Positions 1 to 11,674 of a stretch of 64,000 nt of DNA are shown here, in pieces (position 1 is the first letter of the stretch; the number at the start of each line of letters is the position of its first letter). The DNA comes from Melitaea cinxia (Eukaryota; Arthropoda; Insecta; Lepidoptera; Nymphalidae). A model generated the notes under the pieces. It ran no database searches. It worked only from the letters and a program-made list of their open reading frames with translations, and had not been told where the DNA came from. The stretch covers positions 8,371,501 through 8,435,500 of the forward strand of contig NC_059402.1 of the NCBI RefSeq assembly GCF_905220565.1, read 5' to 3'. A program made the position numbers and the translations under genes.

Positions 1-2191
1 TTAAGAAACGTTTTTTCGCTAAATTATACGAATCCCCGAGACAACCAGGAGATTCGGTTAAAGGCAATTTGACTTCAAACCTGCCGTTACTCAAGCGTAC
101 AGTGTGAGTCATGAAATGTTTCTCGCATTCTTGCTCCTTTGGGGTAAGAAATGGTTTATTGGGAACCTGTTCAACCTCCCAAAATTTAACTAACAAATTC
201 TCAATATTGTTTTCTTTATTACTATTTTTAGATATTGCATTAAAATTACAATGAATTCTCCTTTTGTTATTTATTACATTAATTGGACCTGATACTAACC
301 AGCCTAACCGTGAATTTCGCAAATGAGGATTTTTAGGCCCCAAGGAGTGGTGTTCACTACCCAAGAGGTCCCAGAAAATGTCTGCTCCAATTAAAACTTC
401 AATTGAAGCCGGGTGATTAAATTCAGGATCTGCCAATGGTAAATGTTTAGGAATATTAAGATTTTTAATATCTATCGCGCATTTAGGTATATTACTTGTA
501 AGCTCCTTTAGAACAAAGCATGATAACTTAACTTTAAATGAATCATTTAATGAATTTATTTGAGCGATACAGCTTTCAGTTATGTTATTGTTGTGATTAT
601 TACCGATACCTATGACCTTTAGACAGTCACTGGGGTATGATTTTAATGACAATCTTTCTTTTAAAGATTTCGTGATAAAGGAGGACTCGCTACCACAATC
701 TAATAGGGCACGGACCTTTTCCTTTTCATTAGTGCTAGGGTTCACTACTTCGATAACCGCTGTGGAGAGAAGTACTTGATTGGATCCTAAATTGGAAACA
801 TTAGCCGCAGACGAGACTGAGCTTACAACAACTGAATTATTGACAACACTCTGTTTAGATTCATGCAACAAACTATTGTGTTTTTGCTTACACTCTCGGC
901 ACGGACCGAAGCGGCACTCGCTTACTGGGTGGCCTTGCCTGAGACAATTGGCACACAATTTGTATTTGGTCACGTCTGCTAACCTATCTTGGATGCCCTT
1001 TTTAATAAAGATAGGACATTCAAAAACCTTATGATTTTCGCTGCATATAATACACACAGAAGTGAAGGACTTGACTTGATTTGAATTTAAAGAGCCTTTT
1101 GTTTTTTGATTAATACCTACAAATGATTTTGTATGATTATTTCGTTTATGATTATTGTTACTATTATTACTAGAGGTAGGTGCAGAGGGCGCTGGCCGTG
1201 AGATCACTGGTAAGTATTTAACATTATTATCATATTTATTACGATTGAGTGCCTCTAAGACATCAGCACGATCAATTAAAAATTTATGAAATTGATCCAA
1301 AGTCGGGACATCATCGAGAGTGTTACGGTACTCCTCCCACTTCATCAGAGTCCGGCTGTCAAGCTTAGAAGACAACATAAAAATTATCAAGATATCCCAT
1401 CTATCAGTCGGCTGGCCTAAGCTAGCCAAGGCACGTAAGTTCTTAGTCACATGATCAACCAAGAAGCGCAAAGACCTTTCAGACTCTCGGGTGTGAGCTT
1501 GTATATTAAACAAAGAACTTAAGTGATGATTAATTAATAATCTTTTGTTATTATAACGATCTCCGAGAAGCTGCCAGGCCTTCGCATAGTTAACCGAAGA
1601 CACTTCCAGGTTGGATATAATCCGGGCTGCATCCCCTTCCAGATAGGATATAAGATAATGAAATTTGTGTATAGGTTTTATACGATCATTGTTGTGAATT
1701 AGATTTTCAAAGGTATCACGAAATTCAAGCCAGCGGAAATATGCACCATCAAATTTAGATATTTGAATTTGAGGTAATTTAAACCCTAGATCCCGATGGT
1801 CGTGAGAACACTGAGCCTCAACAGCAATTGAGTTTCGTCGCTCGGTCTCGAGATTATTTTGCCTATCAAGTATGGACTTAGCCATAGCTATGTTTGAAAT
1901 CATATTATTTTCAGAGGTCTCACGCTCATCAAGCTCCGCAGACAAATTTTCAGAATTAAGAATCTCAATCTCACTTTGTATTTCATCAAACTTCAACGAT
2001 AAACTCTCAAATTTATTTAACTTTAAACTTAACTCGGCAAGGGATATATTTGAAATTTCCTCTTGCGCATTAATTGTAATTAAATAATTTTTAAATTTAG
2101 TAATCTGTCCCCTAATTGAACTTCTCATTGTAATTAAATTGGTTAATTTTTCTTGATGAGTGAGACTTGAATGCTTATCGGGCTTAGACAT
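1..2191 (-). CDS. BEL/Pao-type LTR retrotransposon Gag-Pol, N-terminal part (runs off window)
   Basis: A single frame reads without a stop from ATG at 2191 to the left edge, about 730 codons. The start MSKPDKHSS is the first Met of the frame. In order I see a coiled-coil-rich N-terminus, a DUF1759-type Gag region (around residue 150, with motifs such as FDGAYFRWLEF and YLEGDAARII), and an Asn-rich linker. Next come two Cys/His clusters near residues 375-430 (CIICSENHKVFEC and CANCLRQGHPVSEC), then an aspartic-protease-like DUF1758 region with LLDCGSESSF, whose catalytic Asp is about residue 498. Order and motifs are those of BEL/Pao polyproteins. Gag would form the particle and bind RNA; the protease would process the polyprotein. 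RT, RNase H and integrase should lie left of the window. The protease has DCGS where DSG is common. The frame is intact as far as it can be seen. Confidence 0.9.
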   Translation of the reverse strand, partial: MSKPDKHSSLTHQEKLTNLITMRSSIRGQITKFKNYLITINAQEEISNISLAELSLKLNKFESLSLKFDEIQSEIEILNSENLSAELDERETSENNMISNIAMAKSILDRQNNLETERRNSIAVEAQCSHDHRDLGFKLPQIQISKFDGAYFRWLEFRDTFENLIHNNDRIKPIHKFHYLISYLEGDAARIISNLEVSSVNYAKAWQLLGDRYNNKRLLINHHLSSLFNIQAHTRESERSLRFLVDHVTKNLRALASLGQPTDRWDILIIFMLSSKLDSRTLMKWEEYRNTLDDVPTLDQFHKFLIDRADVLEALNRNKYDNNVKYLPVISRPAPSAPTSSNNSNNNHKRNNHTKSFVGINQKTKGSLNSNQVKSFTSVCIICSENHKVFECPIFIKKGIQDRLADVTKYKLCANCLRQGHPVSECRFGPCRECKQKHNSLLHESKQSVVNNSVVVSSVSSAANVSNLGSNQVLLSTAVIEVVNPSTNEKEKVRALLDCGSESSFITKSLKERLSLKSYPSDCLKVIGIGNNHNNNITESCIAQINSLNDSFKVKLSCFVLKELTSNIPKCAIDIKNLNIPKHLPLADPEFNHPASIEVLIGADIFWDLLGSEHHSLGPKNPHLRNSRLGWLVSGPINVINNKRRIHCNFNAISKNSNKENNIENLLVKFWEVEQVPNKPFLTPKEQECEKHFMTHTVRLSNGRFEVKLPLTESPGCLGDSYNLAKKRFL

Positions 2192-3100
2192 GTTTGAGCA
2201 AAATAAGTTTTAAAAAATAGTCGAGAAAATATAATTTAAAAAAGTAGGTATTCTCACGCTCCTCAATAGGTCACTGGAAAAGTGGCAGGACAGCTGATCG
2301 AGATCGTTAACTCGTAAACAACTTGTCTATCCTGGAATAATTCAAATATTTTATGTAGATATTTAATAACAATCTAAATATTTTAATATGATGCAATAAA
2401 TTATTGTTAATCACAAACAAAAGGCTAATTTCATCTAACTATTCATTAAAAAATCTTGTATTATTACTTATTATTGTTTAACAAGAAATTTATATTATTA
2501 ATTAACAAAGAAATGTAACTTTATAACTTTAATTTTATTTAAAAGAAAATGTATTATAATTTATAACTATTTAATTACTGTTATAAACATGGGCCACCAT
2601 TTATTTAAACAATTAGAAATAAGACTGTAGATTTAAGAGAAAAATAAGTTAGATGCTTGGTACTTGTTGGTTAAAGTACTTTATTGAAGCATCTTTTAAT
2701 GTATTTAACGCTGATTTTGTAAATTAATTTTAATAATTTACGCAAGCGGAGTGATATTAACACTAAATATGTAGTTTTAAACCTTCCAAAAGAAAATTGT
2801 TTGCAATTTTGACAAAAGGATAGGTAGGTGAATTGATTAGGAAGAACAAAGGATGGACACTTATCTTTGCAGACTGCGCCGCACGAGTTGGTACTTTAGA
2901 TATACCATGCCTCTAGCTTCATCGAAGTCCAGATCAGTTTTGCTCCAGCCTTAATATTTGTTCTATTGTTCCATTTGTTCAATCTTCTTGCCTTTGTTGC
3001 ATGCGCACCACGTGGCGGTGCCGGTGCGATTTGCGTTATTTTTGTTAAATTTATGCAATTAATGACGGATTCCCCTCATGGGCCACCAATTTATGTATTT
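2192..3100 (-). mobile_element. Probable 5' leader and LTR region of the BEL/Pao element
   Basis: This AT-rich DNA lies upstream of the gag frame on the minus strand and has no ORF. The 12-mer catgggccacca occurs at 2588-2599 and again at 3077-3088, 489 bp apart. Read on the minus strand it begins TGGTGGCC, which is what a primer-binding site complementary to a tRNA 3' CCA end would look like. That places a possible 5' LTR between about 2600 and 3090. The LTR cannot be proven because the second LTR lies outside the window. Confidence 0.45.
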
Positions 3101-4239
3101 GATACATAATGGAGCCTTAATTTGATAATTAAAACTCAATATACTTTTAAATTTTAATTTTTGCTTTTAATGCGATGTGACAGCGTGAGAAGTTAAATTA
3201 GGAAGGGCCGGAAAAAGTTATAGATAATACAAGATTATGCAAAAGACAATGAAATTCCACAAAGGAACTACAGATAATAATTTTACAAGAAATAATGCAA
3301 ACTACAGATAACAACTAATTAATTAATATTAGATATACTACAATTATTCTACAATTAGGTACTACTATAAAAAAATATATGAACTAAATTGCCTTGCGCG
3401 GCAACAGTAACCAATCTATTTACGCTACTGTAAGTAAAATTTGCTAAATAATATTTAATGAAAAGTAAAATGTAATTATTTTTATCGTTTATTAACTAAA
3501 ATATAAACAACGTTATAATATTAAGAGTACAAACATTTTTTTTGCATCGTCTAACACTAGGTATAGTGGAAATTGATAAAACATCGATGAAATTGTAAAA
3601 AATTTAACAATAAAAAAAATAAAACATTTATTTTTGTGTAAATTATCTTAATTAAAATGTATGATGAAAATCTTCAATTATTTTACTTCATTTCCCGTGC
3701 CAATTCTCCGTTAAAACTATAACTCACTGAACTTTTCTTATCACAAATAATTTAACATTTCGTTCGAAGCCACAGCCCCTATTTAGATTGATATCAACTT
3801 ATTTGCCGTGGCTCCGTCTCCCTAACAATCCCCCGAGGAGCATCGCTGACGTAGGGGGATGAATAACGGAATAAAAAATTGCCTCACGACTGCCGAGAAC
3901 ATCTGAGCCATGCGGCATGTGCATTCCTTGCTGCAATTTGATAAATTATTTCGACTCGAAACTGATGAAATCGCATCTAAAAGAAAATTACAGGGCGATG
4001 CATATTACACAAAATTGCAGACGAGATATTTGCTTTATTGATTTTTTTTTTAATTCCATTTGTGCATACACGTGTCGTCTCCTACATCCGAAATTAGTTT
4101 TACACATAACTCCTATATTTTCGTTGTTTCAGATTTCAACCTATACATAATTCAATTATATTTGTCTCTTCATTTCATAATTTAAGAGATAACTAAAATC
4201 ATTTAATGTTCGAAGTTCATGAAAACGAAATATTTAAAG
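3101..4239. other. AT-rich DNA without recognisable gene
   Basis: No convincing coding potential. A 77-codon frame at 3917-4150 has no recognisable motif and is probably chance. The stretch 3770-3910 is somewhat less AT-rich than its surroundings but I cannot assign it. Confidence 0.5.
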
Positions 4240-4552
4240 ACTAGCTGTACCCGCGACTTCGTCCGCGTGGAATTTGAATAAAAAAGTTATTTTTTTATTT
4301 ATAAAATAAATAAATTTCTGAAACCAAAGTAGCTTAAGTTACTCATTATTACACCAGCTATCTGCCAGCGAAATTCCCGTGAAAATCGGTCCAACCGTTT
4401 CAGAGATTAGCCAGAACAAACAGACAGACAGTTAAAAATTGTACAAAATGTCATTTTGGTATATGTACCGTATACACATCCATACGCATTTAATAAAAAG
4501 CAGTTATTTTATTATTACAAACAGACACTCTAGATTTATTTATTTGTATAGA
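4240..4552 (-). mobile_element. Helitron-like non-autonomous element, family H1
   Basis: On the minus strand the copy starts TCTATACAAATAAATAAA, passes a (CTGT)n-like run and ends with a GC-rich GCGGACGAAGTCGCGGG hairpin segment followed by CTAGT. A TC start and a hairpin plus CTRR-T end are Helitron hallmarks. The same family recurs at 39175-39865, 42024-42313 and 63034-63361. Confidence 0.6.
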
Positions 4553-4979
4553 TAATATACATTATTAAAATAGACGCGTTTAATATCAGATAGGTACATA
4601 TTAAATATTCCTTCTATAAATTTCGCCTAACACTGATAAATTGTTATTGCTTCATAGCTTATTGCACTTGCTATAAAAATTAATTTATTTGTACAATGGA
4701 TTCATTTTGTTTATTTAGTTACAAGCTTAAACTTATAATATAACGTATTTAATATCTCGTGCTGTCTCCGAGATATTCTATCATTTAGCATTTTAATTCA
4801 TTAATAATTTATTAATATAACATATAATATACTATTCTTGTAACAAATTACTTACTAATAATTACTACTTAGTTTTTAAGTGTGTCATTCAATAATAAAT
4901 ATAATAACACAAAGCAATCAAATAACTTCCATGCACTTAAATATTTGAATGTACTTAAATGTTTTAATTATATTACGCA
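4553..4979. other. AT-rich intergenic DNA
   Basis: No gene or recognisable repeat. Confidence 0.5.
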
Positions 4980-5210
4980 TCGCTTCAGCCTGTAATTTAC
5001 CACTACTGGGCATAGGCCTCTTTCCCCATGTAGGAGAAGGATCAGAGCTTAATCCACCACGCTGCTCCAATGCGAGTTGGCGTATATATTCCCTACTATG
5101 AGTAACGATCGCTATCAGGTGTACATGATAGCAACCGGGACCGACGGCTTAACGTGCTCTCCGAGGCACGGTGGGTCCACAATTACTGCACAAACACCCA
5201 GACAGGCCCA
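4980..5210 (-). repeat. tRNA-derived SINE (family A), 5'-truncated
   Basis: This is the reverse complement of the 3' body of the SINE seen in full at 7601-7943, with the segments CACTACTGGGCATAGGCCTC, ATCAGAGCTTAATCCACCACG and CTATCAGGTGTACATGATA. The tRNA-like head is missing. The family resembles the Metulj SINEs described from Heliconius; that name is from memory and unverified. Confidence 0.8.
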
Positions 5211-7588
5211 ATTATATTACACAACACGAGTATACATTTCAATATAAAAACTGACTAAGTACCTCTAACATACATACGCTAAATAACTAAATCTATTGAA
5301 ATCCAACAAAACAGCTTCCCGTTATGTTCAATAAATACCGTAAATATTTCAATGTTTAATTCAGCATCATAATCGCAGCTGATAAAAACAGAATCAAATT
5401 TAAAAAGTTCTGGGAACTTTTATATAGTCTCAGGGTCTATTCTTAAGTTTGCTTTGCATTTTGTAGGGATTGGAGAGCGAAAAGTGAAAGTAGTGAAAAA
5501 TTCAAAAGGCAAAAGTGTTGTCGTGAAAGGCTGAACTCTAAAAGAACGTAATAATACACACGGATTCATTTCTAAAGGAAAAGAATTTCTTCACAGCAAT
5601 AATACCTTTAAGTTTGCAAGAAAACGAAGAAGATGTAGAAACTGGAGAAGTATGCCTGCGAGCTTTACGAGGCGAGCAGTACTAAGAAAATTACACTAAA
5701 CGGAAATGTCATCACATCAGCGTTAGAAAGTTTTTTTAAAACATCACATAAATATTTATCATCCGTAAGAATGTTGAGTTTTAGATTTCTTTATATGTAC
5801 ATATGTGTGTTGTCTTATATGTTTGTATACATTTTTGTAACATTTTTATTTCTTCTGTATTCTAAGGTACCTACTATCAATTGATTTGAATCACGTCAAA
5901 GCACAGCGGGAACTCGATGAGGAATCCTGCGCAATTCATTCTTTTACTACGTCTAGGAATTAGAAGTCAAGTGAATGAAATCTCATTTTAATAGAACTTT
6001 TTTTAACAAAATCCAAGAAACGTTTCGAACTGATTTGTAAATTGAATTACATTTTTTATTTTGATACATGAATAAAAATCTTTAGGAAACTAAATGTTTA
6101 TAATAATAATATTTTATTAGAAAAATTAATATGATGAAAAATTAAATGAGAAACTTTAATATTTATAAATTATTATTATAATCATAATAGTTTTCTTGTG
6201 GAAAATTAAACTACCTAAACTATGCTATAATAACTACATGAAACTATACCTAATTACTTTCCAACCATCACTAAAATACGCTAAAAATTTATACTTTTCA
6301 TCTCTACCAGGATCATATAAAATCACAATATATTTGATCGTTTAAAAAAGATATAAAAATCTTCAATATTTTTAATTAAAAGAGGAAAGTAATGTAAGTA
6401 AAATACGAAAATATCTAATTGAATTTTTCACCGCCTTAGAGCTTCGGGCTTTATTAAAGTCTTGAATAGGAGCAGCGAGAGGCAATCGTCCCCCCCATTT
6501 GCATTGCCGGGATAGGCACCACAAAGCGCTTCTTGGAATCCACGAGGAAGGAATTCAATGCAAGAAAGCCCTGAAAGGACTCACAGACATACTTAGCTTC
6601 TTAGAATTTTGATATCAAGGGTAAAATAATGTTATCGGACCTCGTATTCTATGAAGTCGTAAACTACTAACGTTTTATTAAAATACCTAAGCCAAGTTTA
6701 AGGTTATGTTGGGATCTTATTTATGTCATCGTTTCGTACGGTGCTATTCGGAAGTAATAATTTCAACGCCGACATTTAACGACACGAGTCGCCTTTTAAT
6801 GGAATTCCAAACATTTGATCTTATGTGAAGGCTTTGTACTCCCGTGTAACGTGTGTTATATAGTTGTACCGTATATAAGTAACTACTATCTTGACACAAA
6901 TAATTACTAACAAATACAATGAAGTATACAAAACTATGATAACTAATTCCGAGTAACATTCAATATGCCGTGATATATAAACGTAAACTTTAATATTGAT
7001 AATTAATATATTATTACTTATAATAGTTATGTATATTCTTAAAAAAACATCAAAATCGGTACGTTAAAAAAATATAATTGAAACGAGAACCTCGTTCTTT
7101 TTTTTTTTTTTTTTTGAAGTACGTTAAAAATATATTAAATGCTTCTTGTAATGTGGCTTGCGCTGTATGTTTGTTTGTAACGCGACTCGCGGGCGTGGCA
7201 CGACATTGTAATGTTGTGTTCAAAGGATTGGCCTGACGCGCGGTAGTGTGTGGCACTTAATAAATAAATTGTTTACAGCAGTGGTTATAGGCTGTGACAC
7301 TTGCGATTGCGAGTTCGATTCCAAAATTAAATTATTGGGAGCCGTCGATTATAAGGCGTCAGGCCGACTTCCAAAAAGAAGTCGTTCTAATTTCGGAAGC
7401 TGGTGGTTGTTATGTTGTCCAATTTAAATTGAAGCGACATCTATTCAAATTATGAATAATAGTACGTATTTAATTGATTATTTATTTTTAGATTACCTAC
7501 GGTGAATTACATGTTGAATATACGAAGTTGATAACGATAGAAAAATTATTCAGTCGATAAGATGTTTCTAATAAAATAATAGTATGTT
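5211..7588. other. AT-rich intergenic DNA
   Basis: No gene recognised. At 7275-7330 a weak tRNA-like head (GCAGTGG and GCGAGTTCGATTCC, similar to A and B boxes) suggests a decayed SINE. A T-run lies at about 7097-7115. Confidence 0.45.
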
Positions 7589-7600
7589 ATGTTTATTATA

Positions 7601-7943
7601 GACGCCGAGTTGGCGCAGCGGTCACAGCCATGGATTGTACCTGTTGCGCTGGCGGTTACGGGTTCGATCCCCGCACATGACAAACATTTGTATTGGCCAT
7701 ACAGGTGTTTGCCGTGGTCTGGGTGTTTGTGCAGTCCTGGTGGGTCTTCCCACCGTGCCTCGGAGATCACGTTAAGCCGTCGGTCCCGGTTGTTATCATG
7801 TACACCTGATAGCGATTGTTACTCACAGTAGGGATTATATCCGCCAACCCGCCTTGGAGCAGCGTAGTGGATTAAGCTCTGATCCTTCTCCTACATGGGG
7901 AACGAGGCCTATGCCCAGTAGTGGGATATTACAGACTGAAGCG
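7601..7943 (+). repeat. tRNA-derived SINE (family A), full-length copy
   Basis: The copy begins GACGCCGAGTTGGCGCAGCG, which contains an A-box-like element. A clear B box, GGTTCGATCC, lies at 7661-7670, so it has an internal RNA polymerase III promoter of tRNA type. It ends in TGGGATATTACAGACTGAAG. The 9-bp direct repeat atgtttatt at 7589-7597 and 7944-7952 is a plausible target-site duplication, which implies LINE-mediated insertion. Confidence 0.85.
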
Positions 7944-8137
7944 ATGTTTATTGCACTTAAAGAACGCACATAAAATAATATTACAATGGCAGTTTGCAAG
8001 GGCGAATTTATCTCTAAAAGAATCCTTACCGTCTATATTGCACTAACTACTTTAAATACACCATGAGTCGATAATGTAAAGCGGTCTAAAGTCGTTATTA
8101 TATACAATTCCGCTCAAAGCAAATTGCTTACCTTACC

Positions 8138-8635
8138 TTAACACGTTGAACGCCATGACGGACACCGTATGTCCGACAGCATACTTTCGCCTGGGGCCAC
8201 ACCAATAAATCGAGAATCGTCAAAAAATTGTTAAGGTGTTTTTCTGCAAATATTGTCAGCGAAAACCTCAAAAATAATGGGCGACTGACGGAAACAGTTA
8301 TTTACCCATTATTTTCCAAGATCTCAAGTGGCAGACACCAGCTATAACATTTTTGGAAACAATTTGTTAAAAAGCCTATAAATTCGAAGTGTTTTCGATT
8401 TTTTTTTTGTGCTATGTGGCCTTATTGCACTGTGAGGCCGCGCGGGTCACTTGCCTTAGTAAAAACAGTCGAAACACTGTCTGTCGGCTCCCTAGAGACT
8501 TCTGAAGTGATCGAGGGCATGCGGACACATGGTGTCCGACACGGCCTCTTGGACCCAATATAATGGCAGTCACATGGTGTCCGTCGCGGCCCACTGGACT
8601 AAACATGGTTTTTGGTCTGGCGTTCAACGTGTTAA
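8138..8635. mobile_element. piggyBac-like MITE with TTAA target-site duplication
   Basis: The perfect 18-bp inverted repeat ttaacacgttgaacgcca occupies 8138-8155, and its complement occupies 8618-8635. The outermost TTAA on each side matches the piggyBac superfamily target duplication, leaving 14-bp terminal inverted repeats starting CACG and a unit of about 490 bp. Inner repeats with GGACACC/GGTGTCC occur near both ends. There is no transposase frame, so any movement would need a transposase supplied in trans. The 71-codon frame on the minus strand inside it has no recognisable product. Confidence 0.75.
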
Positions 8636-8969
8636 CAAGATTTATATCAGATTTATACGTTTTATTGACAATGATAAAGGTCTACAATGGAACTGACATT
8701 TCGTTATGTTAAAGTGAAAAATGGCATGTCAATACATACCGTTCTCATGTTGGATTAGTCTTCTTTTGTCAGCAAAATCCGTAACTCTCGCATTTCGATT
8801 TTCAACCTTTCCAACTTGCCTACGCTACATTAAAAAATAATATTTAATTCTTATTTTTGTTACATTTGAAATATTAGAAAATAATACTTTTACTTCCTAG
8901 ACGAACATTCTATATTCATTGGCAATTAAATTACATATAAATTAAATTAATATAAAAGTTCACGATTTA

Positions 8970-9280
8970 TCTAATATATAAAATTCTCGTGTCGCGGTGT
9001 TTGTAGTTAAACTCCTCCAAAACAGCTTGACCCATTCTCACGAAATTTTGTGTGCATATTGGGTAGGTCTGAGAATCGAACATCTATTTTTCATCCCCCT
9101 AAATGTTAAGGGTAGTCCAACCCTATTTTTTTTTAACTTTTAGATATATTATTTATTTTTTATTTTATTATGATTTGGCGTTGAAAAATACATACAACCC
9201 TAAATTTTCACCCTTCTAACACCAACCCCTATTTTTAAATAGCGTTTAGCGGCAAGACAACGTTTGCCGAGCCAGCTAGT
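8970..9280 (+). mobile_element. Helitron-like non-autonomous element, family H3
   Basis: It starts TCTAATATATAAAATTCTCG and ends GCGGCAAGACAACGTTTGCC, then GAGCCAGCTAGT. The end therefore has an inverted-repeat-capable GC-richer segment followed by CTAGT. A copy in the opposite orientation is at 37388-37567. Confidence 0.6.
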
Positions 9281-10262
9281 GTTTCTATAAAAAACTAGCC
9301 ATATTTAATATAAAATTGAAATTTTCTATCTCTGTAACTTAAACCCTTTAAATTGAAGGTAAATAACTTGTAAGTAAAAAGTCAATATTTGTATTTTTAC
9401 ACGCTTTTTATTAGCTTCACCTGTATGTTTGTATGTTTGTAACCGACTCCTTTGGACTTCATTTTGACCTACTTCAAAAGTTCAGATTTTATTTAAACTT
9501 AGTAGACTTATAGATAACCGATGACAATAAACTAATTTGATAAGATAATTCCATTATCCTAATTAGGGTCGTCGGGATTAAATGATTATTCCTTTTAGGT
9601 TGTTTTATTTATAAAAACGTGTCATTTAGGTTTTAGTCTGATAGTCTGATTTGTTTAGTCTACTTTTTGATTCTATACATTTTTAATAATAATAAAATAC
9701 ATTTAGTTGTCTGCGTTAGTCATTGTAAATTACTGAAAATCGTTAATTTTCATATGCTAATGACGAAATCAATTGCTTATCTGCTTATCACGAAGATCAG
9801 GTAAATTATTTAGTGAAAAAAAGTACAGTTTATATGTCAATTGCTAAAATTTAGTCGGGGTGTGTAGGAAAAGCGCAGACAAAGGAAATTTCATTTCATT
9901 TTCGATTGTGACAGTAACTTTATAAAGATAAACTTGATGAAGGATGACTTTCCTATGCGCTGTTGCCGTTCTTATGTATACAAACAAACGTGTAAGCTTC
10001 GTCAGCTATTTCTCAGTTTTTCTTTTAAATAAGTAGAAAAAAGTAATTTTTCTGTGACATTTTATGTTAAAAATGGAACTATACCGTGTATCTTTTAATA
10101 TACAGCGTGAAAAGACTCAAATGCGCCTCGAACTGAAATTGTATATATCCTGCAAAAGAGATCTATCCTTGGCAATTACGATCTTGGAACTCGAGTCCTC
10201 AATATAGATATTTCTTTTTTCATATAGATATACTTATATATAGTATGCATAGTGCGTTTATC
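9281..10262. other. AT-rich intergenic DNA
   Basis: No gene or recognised repeat. Confidence 0.5.
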
Positions 10263-10560
10263 ATAAAATCAAAAAAATCAAAATCAAAAATAGCTTTATT
10301 CAAATAGGCTCCAAGAGCACTTTCGAATCGTCATTTTACAAATTAACACTTTAAAAATAAATTATTATTTTTGTAAAAGTGAAGCTACCACCGATTCGGA
10401 ATGTAGATTCTGCAGAGAAGAATCAGCGAGAAACTCCGCAGTTACTCTTTAGAAAATAATATGATATAGCACAAAAATATGGATTACTTTGTCAAAAATA
10501 GTAACTCGCTTGGTATGAACATGAGAAGCAATGATAAAATATAACTCTTGGTTTCCTACT
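10263..10560 (-). repeat. Dispersed repeat family D with (TTTTGA)n tail
   Basis: On the minus strand the conserved part contains GAGTAACTGCGGAGTTTCTC, TTCTCTGCAGAATCTACATT, GAATCGGTGGTAGCTTCACT, then GTGCTCTTGGAGCCTATTTG and a TTTTGA-type tail. This looks like the 3' end of a LINE or a LINE-mobilised SINE. A second copy on the plus strand at 12352-12500 is split by the R1-like LINE and resumes at 18324. Confidence 0.7.
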
Positions 10561-11469
10561 ACGTAAAGTCAAATGTTTATTTTGTAGGCCATGGTATTGC
10601 ACATATGACAAAACCCTACGATTTTACAACTACTAATAAATTAATTTATTGCTTATTTTAAAAATTATTTAAATGGCACTTAAAATATGAAAAGAAAAAA
10701 TAATCGATATTTTTTTATTGATTCGGTACAAAATAATATACAGGACAAAAATTTGTGTTAGGTATGTATGGCTTTTATGTAAGACGTGACGGAATTTGAA
10801 TCGGTAATGCGTTGATGGATTTTAAAAGAGTAAATTTGAATTTCATGTAAACCATTCTGAGTCAGTGGCACCTTCATATTAACTATGGTAAGCACACTGG
10901 TAAATAATATCTTTAAGCTTATTTGAATAAAGAAGTTCTATGATCGAATCGTTCGATCGAATTGTTCGATCGATCGATAATTTTAAAGTATAAATTTAAA
11001 AGTGTATTTAACAAAATAATAACTGTAGAAAAAATATTAGTGGACTATGCAATGCAATTATAAATAAATTATTACAGTTGAGTAAATAATCTATCAAGTT
11101 ATTTAATCAAAGTTAAAATATTGATGAGACAGTACTTAACCTATTATGAAATTGTGTAGATCAGAAGCCGCTTTAGTATATTACACATCGCATTATTACG
11201 CTGTTAAGGCTAATTTTGTTTAGATAACTAAGTGAAGTCTATTTTGATCGAGAAATTGTTTGTATTACCAAAATGGCGATTGATTTTATTTATACTACTG
11301 CATTAACAATAAATCAACAAAAAGTTTAGTCTTTAGTTTAACATTTTCACATATGAAAACGTTTTATCAAACTAATTTTGATATATTTATTTTTTTAAAG
11401 TATAAAAAGATATATATAAAAAAACGAAATTACAAAAGCAGGTTTTTTAAATATTTTATTTTATAACAA
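10561..11469. other. AT-rich intergenic DNA
   Basis: No gene. A short run of overlapping cgatcga motifs lies at about 10940-10980. Confidence 0.5.
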
Positions 11470-11674
11470 ACTAGCGACCCGCCTCGGCTTCGCACGGTTC
11501 CAAAAAGTATCAGTCTTCCTATACTATATGGTATTATGCATGTATTATATATATAAACCTTCCTCTAGAATAACTCTATTTGCTGATGAAAACCGCATGA
11601 AAATCCGTTGCCTAATTTTAAAGATCTAAGCATACAGACAACGGGAAGCGACTTTGTTTTATACTACGTAACGA
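11470..11674 (-). mobile_element. Helitron-like fragment, family H5
   Basis: The minus-strand end reads GAAGCCGAGGCGGGTCGCTAGT, a GC-rich hairpin-like segment closed by CTAGT. The other end is unclear. A 62-codon frame at 11608-11796 overlaps it and is not considered real. Confidence 0.45.

Noticed and set aside
1872..2087. Plus-strand frames at 780-1034 and 1872-2087
   Set aside because: Antisense to the continuous BEL/Pao gag-protease frame.
7601..7680. tRNA gene suggested by A and B boxes
   Set aside because: The promoter boxes belong to a tRNA-derived SINE that continues for about 340 bp; no cloverleaf with an acceptor stem is evident.
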